In this document: positions 9,540 to 23,100 of the stretch, in pieces
Layout of the letters: each line of letters opens with the position of its first letter
Position numbering within the stretch: the stretch's first letter is position 1
IMG/VR virus record: IMGVR_UViG_3300043411_001266
Span: 1 to 50,974 of that record
Direction: 5' to 3' (one strand)
Length of the DNA: 50,974 bases
From: a virus
Made by a program: the position numbers and the translations under genes
The notes under the pieces: model-generated
Databases searched by the model: none
What the model was told of the DNA's origin: nothing
The model's input: only the letters and a program-made list of their open reading frames with translations

Positions 9540-11111
9540 TTAAAATGATAGGACAATTTTAATATCTTCAGTCTGGTCAGAGGATCTAGTAATGGCCTTT
9601 CGTTGCTCCACTACCATGAAATTTCCACTAAGTTTAACTACTTCTGGTGGAGTGACTACCGAAATATAACCAGACGCAAGAGAGGTTGACCCAGTTACAT
9701 AGACTCCGGTTACAAAGTCATCCTGGTCCGTTGCTGAGGTTTGAATGACAAACAAATCACTTCCAGACACCGAAACCAATTTCCCAGATGTGTCGTTAGT
9801 AGTAACGGTTTCGTCTGGTGAGAATGTTCCGGTCAAACTAGTTAATGTTAATTTTGTCATACCAGACAAAGAACTTTCGTCGGCAATTTCTCCGGTGCTA
9901 GTTGAGAGAACGTCTTGGACTATTCCAAAAATTCGGTAGTCATTGTCTTGAACAAAATCTGTTTCTGCATAACTGAATCGACAGTTAAACATCAATCGAC
10001 TAGCCCCCAGTTCTTTAACTGGATCAGATCCATGTCCACCAAACGGTCCAATTTCTGCAACAGCGGTTGCACCAGTTCCACCGAGGTTACTTTCCACGGT
10101 CACTGTAGCATGTGTGTAGTCACTTCCCACGCTCACGATATTAATATTTGAAATCGCATCTTCAACAATTGTGGGTTTGGCGGTTGCACCAGAACCATTT
10201 CCGACTATGGTTATTGTTGGAAGAATTTCAAATGAATCGGTCGTTGTTGGAATTCTAAGCCATGGTGTAGATAAAGTAGCAACCTTAGTAGAACCAACAT
10301 AATCAGAAATAACTCTCGATTGGCCCCCACCGACAGAACCAGTGATCCATATTGTGGCACCATTATAGATGTCATTTGTTGAGCTAGCCGAGCTATCAAG
10401 TGTAATAGTAGTAATTGTGGCGGCAGCGACATCACCATCATAAGCATTTTCGTAGCCACTTCCTGCATTGGTTACGCGAATGATGTCAATTGAGCCATCA
10501 ACAGCGTATTCTTGAACGTCAAATTGTGGTGTACTATCGTCGGATGTTAATGTTTTAACCGGAATCCAATCTTCAGTAAGAAATTTACTTTGATCTGATT
10601 CCGAAATTGAAAATAAATATTTCCATTTATACCCATCGGCGGTTTCAATAATGTTGGTACTGGTTCCGGTTGGTTGAACCGTACTTTTTACATCGTTATC
10701 ATTTCCCAAACAGATGTATAATTTAAAATCGCTTGTTAGGACATAAAAACTTCCAGCGGTGTAATCTCCAGCGGTAGATGCAGCAGAAATTTCCGCTACT
10801 GTCGGATGATCAAATAAATCTTCATCGTCCTTGGACCAAGCGACATATTTTGTCAATCCAGAAGAATCCCAATTATGCCTTGGAATAACAAAAGATGTGT
10901 CGGTTAATTGCATTTTTTTCATTGCAATTAAATTGTCCCAGAGATCAATTTCTGAAACCCTAGTATCTACAGCTTCATCGGGAATATTTTCGTCGGCCCA
11001 TGCGAGTGATCTTGCGATAAACATGTAATAGTTATGGTCAACACTATCAACTTCATCTTGAATTGAACTAGCCGCATGAATTTTAAATTTCTTTGTGATT
11101 AGTGGTGCCAT
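9540..11111 (-). CDS. gp8: Baseplate wedge protein (T4 gp8-like)
   Basis: The 523-residue product has the gp8 pattern: YYMFIARSLAWADENIPDEA, then DLWDNLIAMKKMQLTDTSFV with IPRHNWDS, and ADGYKWKYLFSISESDQSKF. In T4 gp8 (334 residues) the equivalents are the W-x-D-E and PRRDW blocks and GDGYVWEYLFEI. gp8 is a dimer in the baseplate wedge that contacts gp10 and gp7. The extra 190 residues are beta-rich insertions (for example GATIWITGSVGGGQSRVIS), as in marine T4-like gp8. The C-terminus VEQRKAITRSSDQTEDIKIV is typical. It follows gp7 by 13 nt. Confidence 0.9.
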   Translation of the reverse strand: MAPLITKKFKIHAASSIQDEVDSVDHNYYMFIARSLAWADENIPDEAVDTRVSEIDLWDNLIAMKKMQLTDTSFVIPRHNWDSSGLTKYVAWSKDDEDLFDHPTVAEISAASTAGDYTAGSFYVLTSDFKLYICLGNDNDVKSTVQPTGTSTNIIETADGYKWKYLFSISESDQSKFLTEDWIPVKTLTSDDSTPQFDVQEYAVDGSIDIIRVTNAGSGYENAYDGDVAAATITTITLDSSASSTNDIYNGATIWITGSVGGGQSRVISDYVGSTKVATLSTPWLRIPTTTDSFEILPTITIVGNGSGATAKPTIVEDAISNINIVSVGSDYTHATVTVESNLGGTGATAVAEIGPFGGHGSDPVKELGASRLMFNCRFSYAETDFVQDNDYRIFGIVQDVLSTSTGEIADESSLSGMTKLTLTSLTGTFSPDETVTTNDTSGKLVSVSGSDLFVIQTSATDQDDFVTGVYVTGSTSLASGYISVVTPPEVVKLSGNFMVVEQRKAITRSSDQTEDIKIVLSF

Positions 11112-11124
11112 AACTTTCTATTTA

Positions 11125-14100
11125 TTAGTAATCTCTTGGGGTTATTGAGTAACCATAATGTTGCGCCATTACATAGTTAACATGTTCCTTTTCATCAGCA
11201 GACAATGCCCCGGTGAAGATAATCGCCTTTCCGAGTTTTCCTCGAAGTGGGTTATCAGATGCGCTATTACTTCCGATTATTCCGTCACTTTGTGCATCGT
11301 TTGATGCTGTGCTTCCACCGGAACCGGATATCGCGTCTCCATTAAACACAATCTTATTATTCTGGTATGCGTAGAGAGCATTATTAGTGTAATCCCATTC
11401 GATGATCCAAGTGTACCAATTGTCTTCGGATAGAATGAATGAAGATGATGCAGTTGATGTGTATAGAGTGTCAGAAGATGTTCTTCTAGATGCGACATAT
11501 AATCTAAATCCGGCCCCGCCAGATCGGTCAGCCTTAACTCGAATGAATGTTTTGGTTGAGTCATTTGTGAGCATGAAGAATATTTGTTGATCTTCACCCT
11601 CATCCCCAAACGGAAGTTCGAATCTAAACGAAAAAACGGCAGTAATTACACTTCGATTGTTTTTGAGTCCTTTCGGAACACTCATCAAATAATGACTTAC
11701 AAATTCACTTGTTGGATTGAAATCGATACAATTATTATTGTTGCTGTCAGCGTCATTCACTCGATATTTAATTGGTCCAACGCCGAGAACTCGTTTTCCG
11801 TTTCCATCAGCCGAATAAACATATTCGATGTCATCACCATCACCCGCTGGTGCTCCTGCATATGTGTCAACATAAGCATCTTCATCAGCATCCCACCAAG
11901 CCCAAACAGTTGCGAGAGTTGAAGGATCGAGATCGACAACGGTTGTAACTGTTGGTTCGATTAATGTTACAGCTATACTAAATGTATCTACAGAAACAAT
12001 CTTCGGAATTGAAGCAATCGGTTCTTGTAAAGTTATGTTCATGACGAATGGTAATACTTCGTTCGCGCTCAAAATATAAACAGATGATTCTGGAAGAGAT
12101 GATGTCAAAGATAAAACTTCAGCCGATGAACTAGCTCCAGTTCCAGTTGAAACTGTCGGTTCGAGCAAGCTAGATACTAGATCAATCGCAACCCCAACAA
12201 ATATATTCGGTTCTCCAATTTGTGGAGTAGGAATCGAAGATACTAAACTTAAGACACTCTGAGAGAATTCTTTATCAAGAATAATATCGGTCTCTAAGTC
12301 TATTGATATTTCATTTACATATTGGAATTCACCGAACATGATGGTTCCGGCTGGATGTAATAATGTCTTGATGTATTCTCGATAGAAGTCAATCGAGTCA
12401 TCAAGAATCAATGCATAAGAAAATTCTTGATAGTAGTAATCGTCCCTGAGATATTTTGTGGTATCTAGATGTCCATCCTCATTTAACCAATAACCAGGAT
12501 ATGAATATTGAACAGTAGGAACCATTTCACCAGAAGCAACAAATCCTTCTAAATCTAAAAATGAGCTTAGAGTATATGGATCTCTTAAATTATTAACCCC
12601 AGTTTCAGAATCGATCAATGTTAGCTTAAAGTCATGTATATACATTCCGTAGTGAGTTGGCGTAGCCGTTCCGGTGTATGAGATTGTTCCAGCCGTATTT
12701 GATAGATAAAATGAACCATATCCAAGGGTACTCGTTGTAACAGCTACACAATCAGCACTTAACTGATACCACCCACCCCCAATGTCGGTGATGGAAGCAT
12801 TAAACACTCCACCAGAGACACTGTGAACCACTGGACCGGTCAGGTTAAAATATGCATAGGACGATGCAGCCCACCCAGTATCAAATCGTAATGCACAAGC
12901 CGTTCTCTGATAAGACTTGACTTTTAAAGTCATCCTATAAGTTTCGCCAGCAGAAACATAGGCAATCGGCGCATATATTAAATGCGTACTATTTGCGGCG
13001 GTTTCATATAATAGATCCACATTTCTTAAAGAGTAGGTTGGATCTAATTCAACATTCTGATAAATTGTTGATTGAGATGTTGTACCAAAATCTAGTTGTT
13101 GTGGATATGGGAAAATATTTCGTTCTGATGGTACAACAGGCTTGATCGAAATGTTTTTAATAAACACACCGAGATAACCATCTAGTGATGGATTGGTACT
13201 TCCTGCATAACTGATTCCACTTCCATTATCAAGATAAATTGTTGTTGTGAATTCCCCATCAACTACCATTTGATATGTCAATGAACATTTATAATAATCA
13301 TCAACTAATTCGATTGTAGGAACAATTGCTCCACCATAACTAGAAACAGAAACCGTTCCGCTTCCTGTGAGTGTATATGTAATTACAATATTTCCTTTGC
13401 GGAAATTAACCCCCGGACCAGTGAGATAAAGTCTTACAATACTTCGACCGTGTGGTTTAACATAAAATTCCAACTTGTGTTGGTCAAAGGTTTGTTGATG
13501 ATATGGAAGATAATGCTGGACTGTTCCACGGACGATTGTGTTATAAATTTCTGGAGATAAAACTTTATTGAAAACAACAATTGGACCAATCGGACCATTG
13601 AAATAGTTTGTCGCAGAACCAGATCCAATTCGGAGAGTTCCACCCAAGGACGATGTTGATCCAGATGCAGTCGAAGCGTTTGCACCTGTATTTAATTGGG
13701 CTATTATGTTTGTTCCATCGTGAACAGATCCATAAACTGCTAGTTGATTTGTAACAGCAGTCAATGATGATTGTGTGTCACTCGAACCGTCATAGTTTCT
13801 GGTCGCCCACAAATTAGTATCAATATAAATTCTATATTTTACTGTTCCATCAGTATCCATTATGATGGCATGTGTTCCGGATGTAACAAAAGGAAGGGCA
13901 GAAACAATTGTAGTTTTTTCTGCTAAGGCCAAAATATCAGATGCTAGACTTACACTAGTCATCGAATCATTTGACCCATCGAACACTAACATTTTCTTTC
14001 CGGTATTGCTTCCGTAAATTGGAACAGCAGTAGTTGCCGTGTATGTTTCGTACATTTCCGCACGTTGCATTTGCATACCATACAAATAAATTCCACTAAC

Positions 14101-17100
14101 ACCATCACCAGTATAACTACTGTTGTTTAAAGTATTACTCAATATAGCATAAAAATTGACGGTTCCGGATGCTGTTGATGTTCCGACTGTCTGAATTCGA
14201 TACCAACCACCACCAACATCGGTCACATATCCAACCCAATCAGATCCGCTATCGGTTTGTGTAATCGTTCCATCGGATAAATTAACGTGCATTCCAGCAG
14301 AAGGACTCCAAGATCCTCCGACTGCAATATAGACCCTAGATCTTTCTTTTGCTTTTGCATAAAAAGAAAATCTGTATGGTATTCCAGCATAAATTGCTGG
14401 TGATTGCACCACATGATGGGTTCCGGTTGAACCATCCTCGATTAATGTCTCAGCCGTTAGCGCCCCGTCGATGGGGTTCGCTAGACTATTTGCCGATACA
14501 GAAGCCCCGTATTTTGTCCAAGCAGCATTATCAATTTGCTCACTATAAGTTAATAAGTTTTCTACTCGTGTTGCATTTGAAAGGAGAGGTCTGTTTGCTT
14601 CCGTTGTTTGAGTGAACGCAACATTTCCAATTCTAGAAGCAATAATTCCTACTCTTCCAACACTATCGACTGTAGGTGTTGGAGCATATTTTGCCAATGT
14701 AGTCGTAGCTACATATGTTGATAACTGAGATGCGCGTCTGATGTGCGCCCCATAAACATAAAGAGCAGATGTCGAATCTCCGTTATATGTTATTGTTCCG
14801 GTACTAGCCATGTAAATATAGGCCGGTGTAGTTGTTGCATTACTAGTAGCTGTTGCAGTAACAGTAAATCTCCACCAACCACTTCCAGCATCTTCCGAAC
14901 TATAAGAACTTAAGCCAGCACCAGCAGAAACTAATGCTCCAGTTGATGTATCAAAGTATGCAAATGAGTTAGCAGGAAATCCAGAATACAAATATATGTT
15001 TACGTTTCTGGTTCCGACAGCGCGTTTGATATAAGCAGAAAAACTGTAAGAATTCCCGGTTACAATTATTCCAGTTGCAATTTCGAGAGCATGGCTGTTT
15101 GCAGCCGTTCCATCTTCTGTTAGCGTGTCAGCAGTTACGGTGCCAGTTAATGGATTGGCAACGGTATTAGCTGTTCTTGTGGCTCGATAGATATTCCAAT
15201 TTGATCCAGTAATATCCTCACTTTGAATAATAATATTTTCTAAATCACTTGTAGTATAATTTGGATCGAGAAATAGAGTTGGGCTTTGTTCGAGAATATA
15301 GTCATCTAGATCTGATATCGGATTGAAGCTTTGTGATAGAGCATGATTTCCTGTAGTCGAATCTTCAGCTAGTAAGAATGTTTCTTCATCTTCTGTGGTG
15401 TGTTCGGTTTCAATAAATGCTGGAGCATAAATGTACGCGCCCAAATTTCCATCACCAGTATATGATGTAACCCCAGGGGTTTCGGCCAAACACAATTTAA
15501 TTAACGTGCTTGATCCTGTAGCATCGGCGATAGCCGAAACTTCGCACAAGTACCAATCATTTCCAATCCCAACAATATTTGAAGAATCGACTGTTCCTGA
15601 TGAGCTATAGACTGTACCAAGTGTCAAGTCGAAATTGACTGTTGGAGTAGTAGAAAATAATGCTGGTGGGAGTTTGATTGTTAAATCTCTACCAGCCGAT
15701 TTTACATAAACAGAAAACTTGTATGTCAATCCATTAACACAATAAACCGCATCAGTTGAAACAAGTTCATGACTTCCCGCCGCAACCGTTTCGATTATTC
15801 TAGCAGCATCTAAATTTTCATTGATTGGGTTTTCAATGAAATTACTTTCTGTTGTTGCACCATTTATTTGTGTCCAGTTGGTTTCAAAATCATCGTCCAC
15901 TGGCAACATGTTTTCTGGAGAGAATCCGATGATTGCGCTTGTTGCTGTTAAATCCCATGAATCGGATGTCAAATCGTCGGCATCAAGAACTAATTCTGGT
16001 TCGACTGTTTCTATTGAATTGAGTCGTTTTGTTGATGCGAGTCCTAGAGACTCTTCGCTCATCTCCCAAAATGCGTATAATTTTTCTGTGATCCCACTAG
16101 GAAGATCGTCATAAATTAAACCTTGACCGCCGTTGTATAGTGCTTCTCTTTCAGATTCAGAAAGACTTCCAGAACCAATACAAACTTTAAAAACTTTCCC
16201 GTGGCTATATGTGGTGGTTGTATTGATTGCACCAATGTTTATTGGACGATCAATAATATAAATTCCCTTGGCATGAGACTGATATATCAATGGATCATTA
16301 TTGACCGAAACTCCAATCCGGTCGAAATCAATGTGTTCAGCATAGAAGAAATATTTTTCATTTGGATTAAATGTCGTTCCAAAATTTGTTGCTTGAACTG
16401 TTGTGGTTGTCGTTCCATCAACAGTAACAAAAAATTCTCCGTATCCCCCAGATGTTTTTCTCAATCCAAATACGTTTGAACTATCATCACCTTTTTGAAT
16501 CAGAACCATTGAATCTGTCGATTGTTCCGGAACCCAAAATCCAGCAACCCAAAAAGATCCTCTAAGGTTTCTTAGTTGAGATGTTTGTCGATGTGGAGAA
16601 AGAGCTAATCGAGTTTGAGCATGTTCGGTAAAATCTACATATGTAAAATTTCTTTGTTGCGAATCGTTTTGTGTATACTCTTGTGGATCGGTCAACCATT
16701 CTTCTTTGAGGTATGTTCTTATTTTGAACAATTCATCCTCTGTTAAAGATTCATTGTAGAAAAGTAATTCAGGAATATATCCTTGGAAATAATCAGTAGC
16801 ATCTGAGATTGAAAATCTTTTTAGTGGTGTTGTTGGATTGTTCAAAACACCAGAACCAATTGGATTTCCATTCAAATAAATTGTTCCTACATCCTCAAAT
16901 TTTTTGAATTCAAGAATAGAAACTTGGTTGAATGGAATTTCTATTGCACTATGGATCTCGGTCGAAACCCCATCCTGAACTGTTTTTAATACACATCGAT
17001 ATCGTTCAAGAGTTGGATTCCATGAAAGGTATACGGCATATCCAGAAATCGGTTTTGATGCAGAATCTAAAGTTAGAGCATGGACGATAAAATATTTTCT

Positions 17101-20100
17101 AGAAATTACTCTAGTGATTGGTTTAATGACCGCGAACCAATGAAAATTTCCATTTACAAAATCTGTTTCGTTTGGGTTATAGCTAGGTCCAGTTGCAGTT
17201 GTTACTGTATTATTATCTGTTAAGTGATTGAGATTAATCTTGTCATATCTGGTTCCGGATGCTTCATCTAAGTTCCACCAAGAGAGTAGGCTTGTTTTAT
17301 ACCCGCTAAAATCAGGAACATCTTGATATCGAAGTGCGTTTCCACTATTATAGAACACGGTTTTTTCTGTTGTCGTTAGAGTCCTGTTCCAGAGAGAAAC
17401 ATTCGACAACCTTCCATTGAGGAATGTGTTCGCGGGGATGCTAGCCGCGCCCAATTGAAATGGTGCGCTACCGTTAAACATTCCTGTTGTGTGTGCAGAT
17501 GTTCCTGAAGTTCCGTTAATCGTTAGACCAATGACGTTGTTAACAGAATCGTGCCAAGCGACTACAAAATACCATGTGGATGTAGTTACCGTTCCAAAAC
17601 CAATAGTGGAGCTAGTGATATTCGTTTCGTTGGTTCCATCATTTGAAACCCCAAATCGTATGAGTGAAGTTGAGTTATTAAAATATAGTCTGTATTCTCT
17701 TTGATTGGTTGAAGTAGAATTCCATTTCGAAACAAAATACTGGTCAGCACCAGTTGATTCAATTCTAACCCATCCCATAATACTGAAATCAGTATCACCG
17801 AAAGAAAGTGCTGAACTATCAGCAATAGAAAGTGATTCAGAATTTGCAGATGTGAATAGTGCAGCCGTTCTAGTCGATTGAAGAATTGGAAGATTGAATG
17901 TATTTAAAAATACGAGAGATTTCTTTCCATTGATTCCTGGAAATTCCGGAACGGTTCCACTAGTAACAAGAACCGTTTCATCCCAACCATTTTCAATTAT
18001 TGCGGCCCCACCCATTAAAATTATTTCCGTTCCTGCAAGCGTAGTTGATGCAGATCCGGAAACTGTTCCGGCGAGGGCAAATGTTATGTACATTACTAAA
18101 TTTTGTGAGGTCGATAGAGAAACGAATTCAATAATACATTTATACCAACCATTTCCGACCGATGTTATCGATGAAGATGCAACGTTTGTGTTTAGTACGA
18201 CAGTACCAGTTGATAAATTGAAAACGGTTCCATGCCAGAGGGAATCCCCGCCATCACCCATCCAAACATAGTCATAATTAGATCGTTTTAAATAACAAAT
18301 ATATTTGTATGTTTTTCCTGGACTACCAACACTAGAACGATACCAGGATGTGCTTGCATTTGCTGAATGGTTTGCTGTTCCTGCGTTAGCTGTTAATTTT
18401 GTTGCGGTTGTGCTTCCGTCGAAGTTTGTTGTAAAATCTACAACAACGGCTAAATTTGTTTTTGTCCAAGAACCGTCTGATAGGTTCCGAGACATTATTA
18501 AATAATTTCCTTGGTTATCAGTTCTTGAAAGATATGGTCGAACTGTTGAACCAGGATCAGTGAATGTTAAATTATTTGGACTCTGATCTAACCACGAAGA
18601 AATTCTGAATGAAGATACCCCAGTTTCTCTTTCTCCCTTACACCACAGAGCAAGATTTTTGTTTTTAATTACCGAAGGAAGCCCATAAGAACTTACGAAA
18701 TATTTCTTACGAAGGTATTGTTCAATTTTTGGTGCAGAGAATAAATTTCTACTAGTGATTATAGAAAAGATTGTTCCATAAAATATGCTTGCACCAGCCG
18801 ATGCACCAAGGGATATGGTTCCGGATAATTGTGGGTTAGCTCCAGATACAACTTCGACATCCGTTGTAAATCCACTACCAGAATCGATTGATCCAAAGAT
18901 TTTTCCGTTCTCGTGTCTGAACCTATAAATTGTGGTTGCGTTACTTGCAATTGGTACAGTCAGAGTGTCAAGAGCAGTATCCCAGTTTTTTGCAACGATG
19001 TTAGTTGAATTAATTGCGAGACGGAAAAAATCTCCGCTTTCTTTTAGAATATACTTATCAGACGATCCGGTATACTCCGTTCGAAATACAAGGTATAAGA
19101 GTTTTTGATTTTCAGAAAATAGATCAACGAAATTGGATGGAGAGGTCATGTATTCTAGACCATCAAATTTAATTCCTGGATAACCGTTTTGGCCTCGATA
19201 CTGTTTAGAACCAGTTGTTTTCAAATAGGTCTCATCTGCCAAGGAAGAATTTAATTGGACCCCACTTAAGTAAATATATTTTGATCCGTCTCCGGTATAT
19301 GTGGTCTGCCTTTCATCGTCAAGCAAATATAGGTACACATATTTTTTTGTTTCGTCGGTGACGGCAAATGTGATTTGGATTCGATACCAATCATTATCAT
19401 ATGGAGTTATTTTTGGAGTGATGAGCGTAGAGGTTTCTCCAATTGCTCCGTTTTCTAAATCGAAGTTTGCATATGAAACTGTGTCATAAGCAAGCCTGAT
19501 ATATTTTTTAGTTCCTGCTTTTACAAAACAAGAAAATCTGTAGGTCGATCCTTCACCAGCCCCAAACAGATATGTTAGAAGGTGTGTGTTCGTTGCGGTC
19601 GAATCTTCAACAAATTTTGAAACTAGATCAACTTCACTCATCGAAATACTAGACGGCGCAATTGTTGATCTGGTATATGTAACGTAAGTCGTATCAGATA
19701 GATCTTCACTATACGGAATTCGGTTTTCTAGGTTATCCGAACGTGTGAGATATGGACGAATATTTGCTGTTGATTGGACGAAATTTTGAAGAACTGAATT
19801 GTCATCTCCCCAGGACGAAACTCGATTCGAATCATCCACAGTAACGTTTTCTTCTGGATCGAAAATACAATTGATATCTGTTGGATCTAAAATATCCGCG
19901 CTAGAAGTTAGATCGTTTTCTCCATATGAATCGAATCGTGTTCCAGTTTCTTCATCAAGATCCCAGTAAGAAATTAGTCCGGTTTTTAGATCTTCATGAA
20001 TTGAAGAATAATCTCTACCAGCGCCGAGGTTGTATAGATGAAGATGTTCTTCATAAGTTAGAAGTCGATCCCACATTCCTAAACGAGAAACCTTTCCGTT

Positions 20101-23100
20101 TAATTGTTTTCTCTGAACCAAATATTTTTCTCTGAGGCGAGATTCTAGTTCGGTATCAGGAACAGTATCCGTCCAGGTTAATATTGCGGCAATGTCTCCG
20201 TTAAAATACAGAGATCCAGAGTTTCCTCCAAGCCGAAGAGTTCCCGTGAGTAATCCAGTTGCGCCACTGGCCGCAACAACTTCTGAAGAGAATCCATTTC
20301 CGGAATCGATTGCTATATATAAGTTTCCTCCGGAATGTCTTCCTCTAATAATATAAGGTGTGTTGATCGTAACAGTAGCCGAGGCGGTATCATAATTTGA
20401 GTCATAGTTTCTGAAATCTAACGTTGTTCCCGCCGCAGGGAGACGACATTCAAAATATGCACTACTATCTAATAAAATTTCTTGAGAAGTGCCAGTTGCT
20501 TGAGAATTAAAACGAGCAACGACATATAAAATTTTGGCAGAATCGCTAAAAATACTAGACAAGGTTGTAGTGGCCGACAATTCTTGTCCACCAAAAAATC
20601 TCATGGCCCTTTGTCCGTTAATGCCTCGAAATCTAGGCAAGGACGTTGTTGGTAAATATGTCGGATCTGCGTCAATCAATTGGATTTGCGCTCCCCATAC
20701 ATAAACGCCAGAGACCCCATCACCAGGATAAAACGCCGAAGCGGTTCCTGTGTCGAACAACATAACAGCCCAATTCTGAGATGTTGTTGTTAGATCAGCC
20801 ACTTGTTCTACTATGAGACGACACCATCCATTTCCAACAGATTCAATCTTTTGAACGATTGAAGCTCCAGAACTTCCGTTGTTAACAAAATTTATTATAT
20901 CAAAATGAGCATAGCTAAGTGCGAATCCAGTTCCCCCAAAATTTGATCTGAGAGAAAGACTTCTAGCATCAGTCCCTTTTCTTTTTGCATATATGGAAAC
21001 TCGGTATGTATTACCAGCAACCACACCACCAGATGGAGAAGCAAAGGTTCCGGCATGACTGACACTTCCACCGGTTCCGTCATCATAAAGTGTATCGGCT
21101 GTACTTGCTCCGTCTGGTGCCACGGCAGAATTTGCGGTGGTATTTGATCGCGTCAAAGAAAGAAGCGTTCCCATGACTTCGCTATTTGTATATAAGTTTT
21201 CGAGATTTTGACTTTCAGTATAGCATGGTCGAGATCCAGACGTTGCTTGGGTGAACGTTTTTATTGTCCCTGTAACAGCCGCCGAGGTTGTTAGCGTGTG
21301 AGCATTTGGATACATGGCTCTCTGCCATGTGTGATTATGCAATTTGAATTGCTCTGTTCCTGCTGGAGTATATGTTGCTGGTGATGAGGACGAGGCCGTA
21401 TTATTAAACCAAACACCAGCTTGCCTACTACTTGCTAGCTGGACAACATATTCAAAAGAAACAACATAACCACCACCAGTTCGCGGTTCTATTTTAGCAG
21501 CCGTAACATTTTGATAAACGTTAGTGATCGTCCCATTTTGAACATCAACAATGATTCCGACCCAGGAGACATCATTTCCCTCTCCAACCCAAATATATTG
21601 ATTATTGACATATTCAACTTCTATCCTTTGTCGAACTTTCATTCCGATGTCAGGAGTAATAGAAACTGCTGGATATAATCCATGTTTGGCCGCACTTGCG
21701 GTTGCTGTGACAGTAACTCCACTAACAGAACATGGATATGTCGCTTTGTTCCATGCTGCATTGGTAATATCTGTACTATAGGTAATTAAATTTTCATTAC
21801 TATCAGTCGGAACGCTTGCCCATCCAGCAACTCTTCCACTAATTAAAGCAATACTATTATCATTTACTTCTAGATTTAATGTTTCGGTTGTTGATGGTGT
21901 CGTAATTGTTACATCGATGTCAGCCGGTTTTGCTATCATCAAAGGAAATGCAGAGTCATATGAACCGCCGGAATGTGTGACTCGATTTATTCCACCAGAA
22001 TTTAATCTAATTCCAATTAAGTTATCGGATGCATCGTGTTCACAAACAAAGAAATACCATGTGTAAGGTTGTAAAACTACGTTCGCGCTTGTTGCTGTAT
22101 GAGTAGATCCATTTCCAACTCTAAATTTTGCTTTCCTTGTCGTTCCGTCAATCTCAACAATGAATTCAAATTTGTTGTATGTTGAGTCGGCATCACCCTT
22201 TGAAACTATCGTTTGTGTTCGATCAGTTTCAGCAACATAGAACCATCCAGATAAAGTAAAATCAAAGTCTCCCCTGCTCAAATTTTCATTATCGTCGATT
22301 GTTAGATATTCATTCAGTCCAGAATTAAATCCCGCCGCATAGAAGGTATTTGGATTTAACGTTTCAAAATCTGGTGGAAGAATCGAATCAGCCAAATAAT
22401 TTTTGTGTGGATAGAATAATGGTCTAGCAGACGAAACTATTGTGTCTGATGTAGAAAGACCGTTACCCCACAAGACTGTGTTCATGTCTGCCAGATGATT
22501 CGTTCCATGCGAGTCGGATCTAGTTCCAGACAATTCATTCAAATCCCAATACGAAATAAGCGAAACTTTATGTGCAATGGTTAATTCCGAATAGCTTCGA
22601 CCATAACCAACATTAAATAATTCTGTTCTTTCTGTAGATGTGAGAACTCGTCGCCAAGCACCAACATATTGAATGTTTCCGCTGTGCTTACCAGAAGTCC
22701 CGCCGTTATTCCATGCGCCGATATTAAAATCGGCCACACCATTAAAACAACCAGCACTGTGCGCCTTTGTTGCGCTTACTTCGTTGATCGATAGACCAAT
22801 AATATTTGCTACTGGATCATGCCAACAAACAACAAAATACCACTCAGACGCAATGAGACTGATTCCTAGATCGGTGATACTATTAATTGATGTGTCAGAT
22901 GTTCCATTTCCGGATACTTGAAAATATATTTTTGCTCCACCAGAAAATTCTAAGTAACAAAGATATTCTTGGTTACTAGTAGCAGGATGATATTTGGCTA
23001 AGAGTGTGTGTTGAGCCAACACATCATCAAATTTAATCCATCCAGTAAAAGTAAATGTTTCATCTCCGAATGAGAGACTAGCGTTGTCGGCAATCGTCAA

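Noticed and set aside
11277-11609. Minus-strand frame of 110 codons overlapping the end of gp7 in another frame
   Set aside because: It lies wholly within gp7, with a composition typical of an out-of-frame reading.
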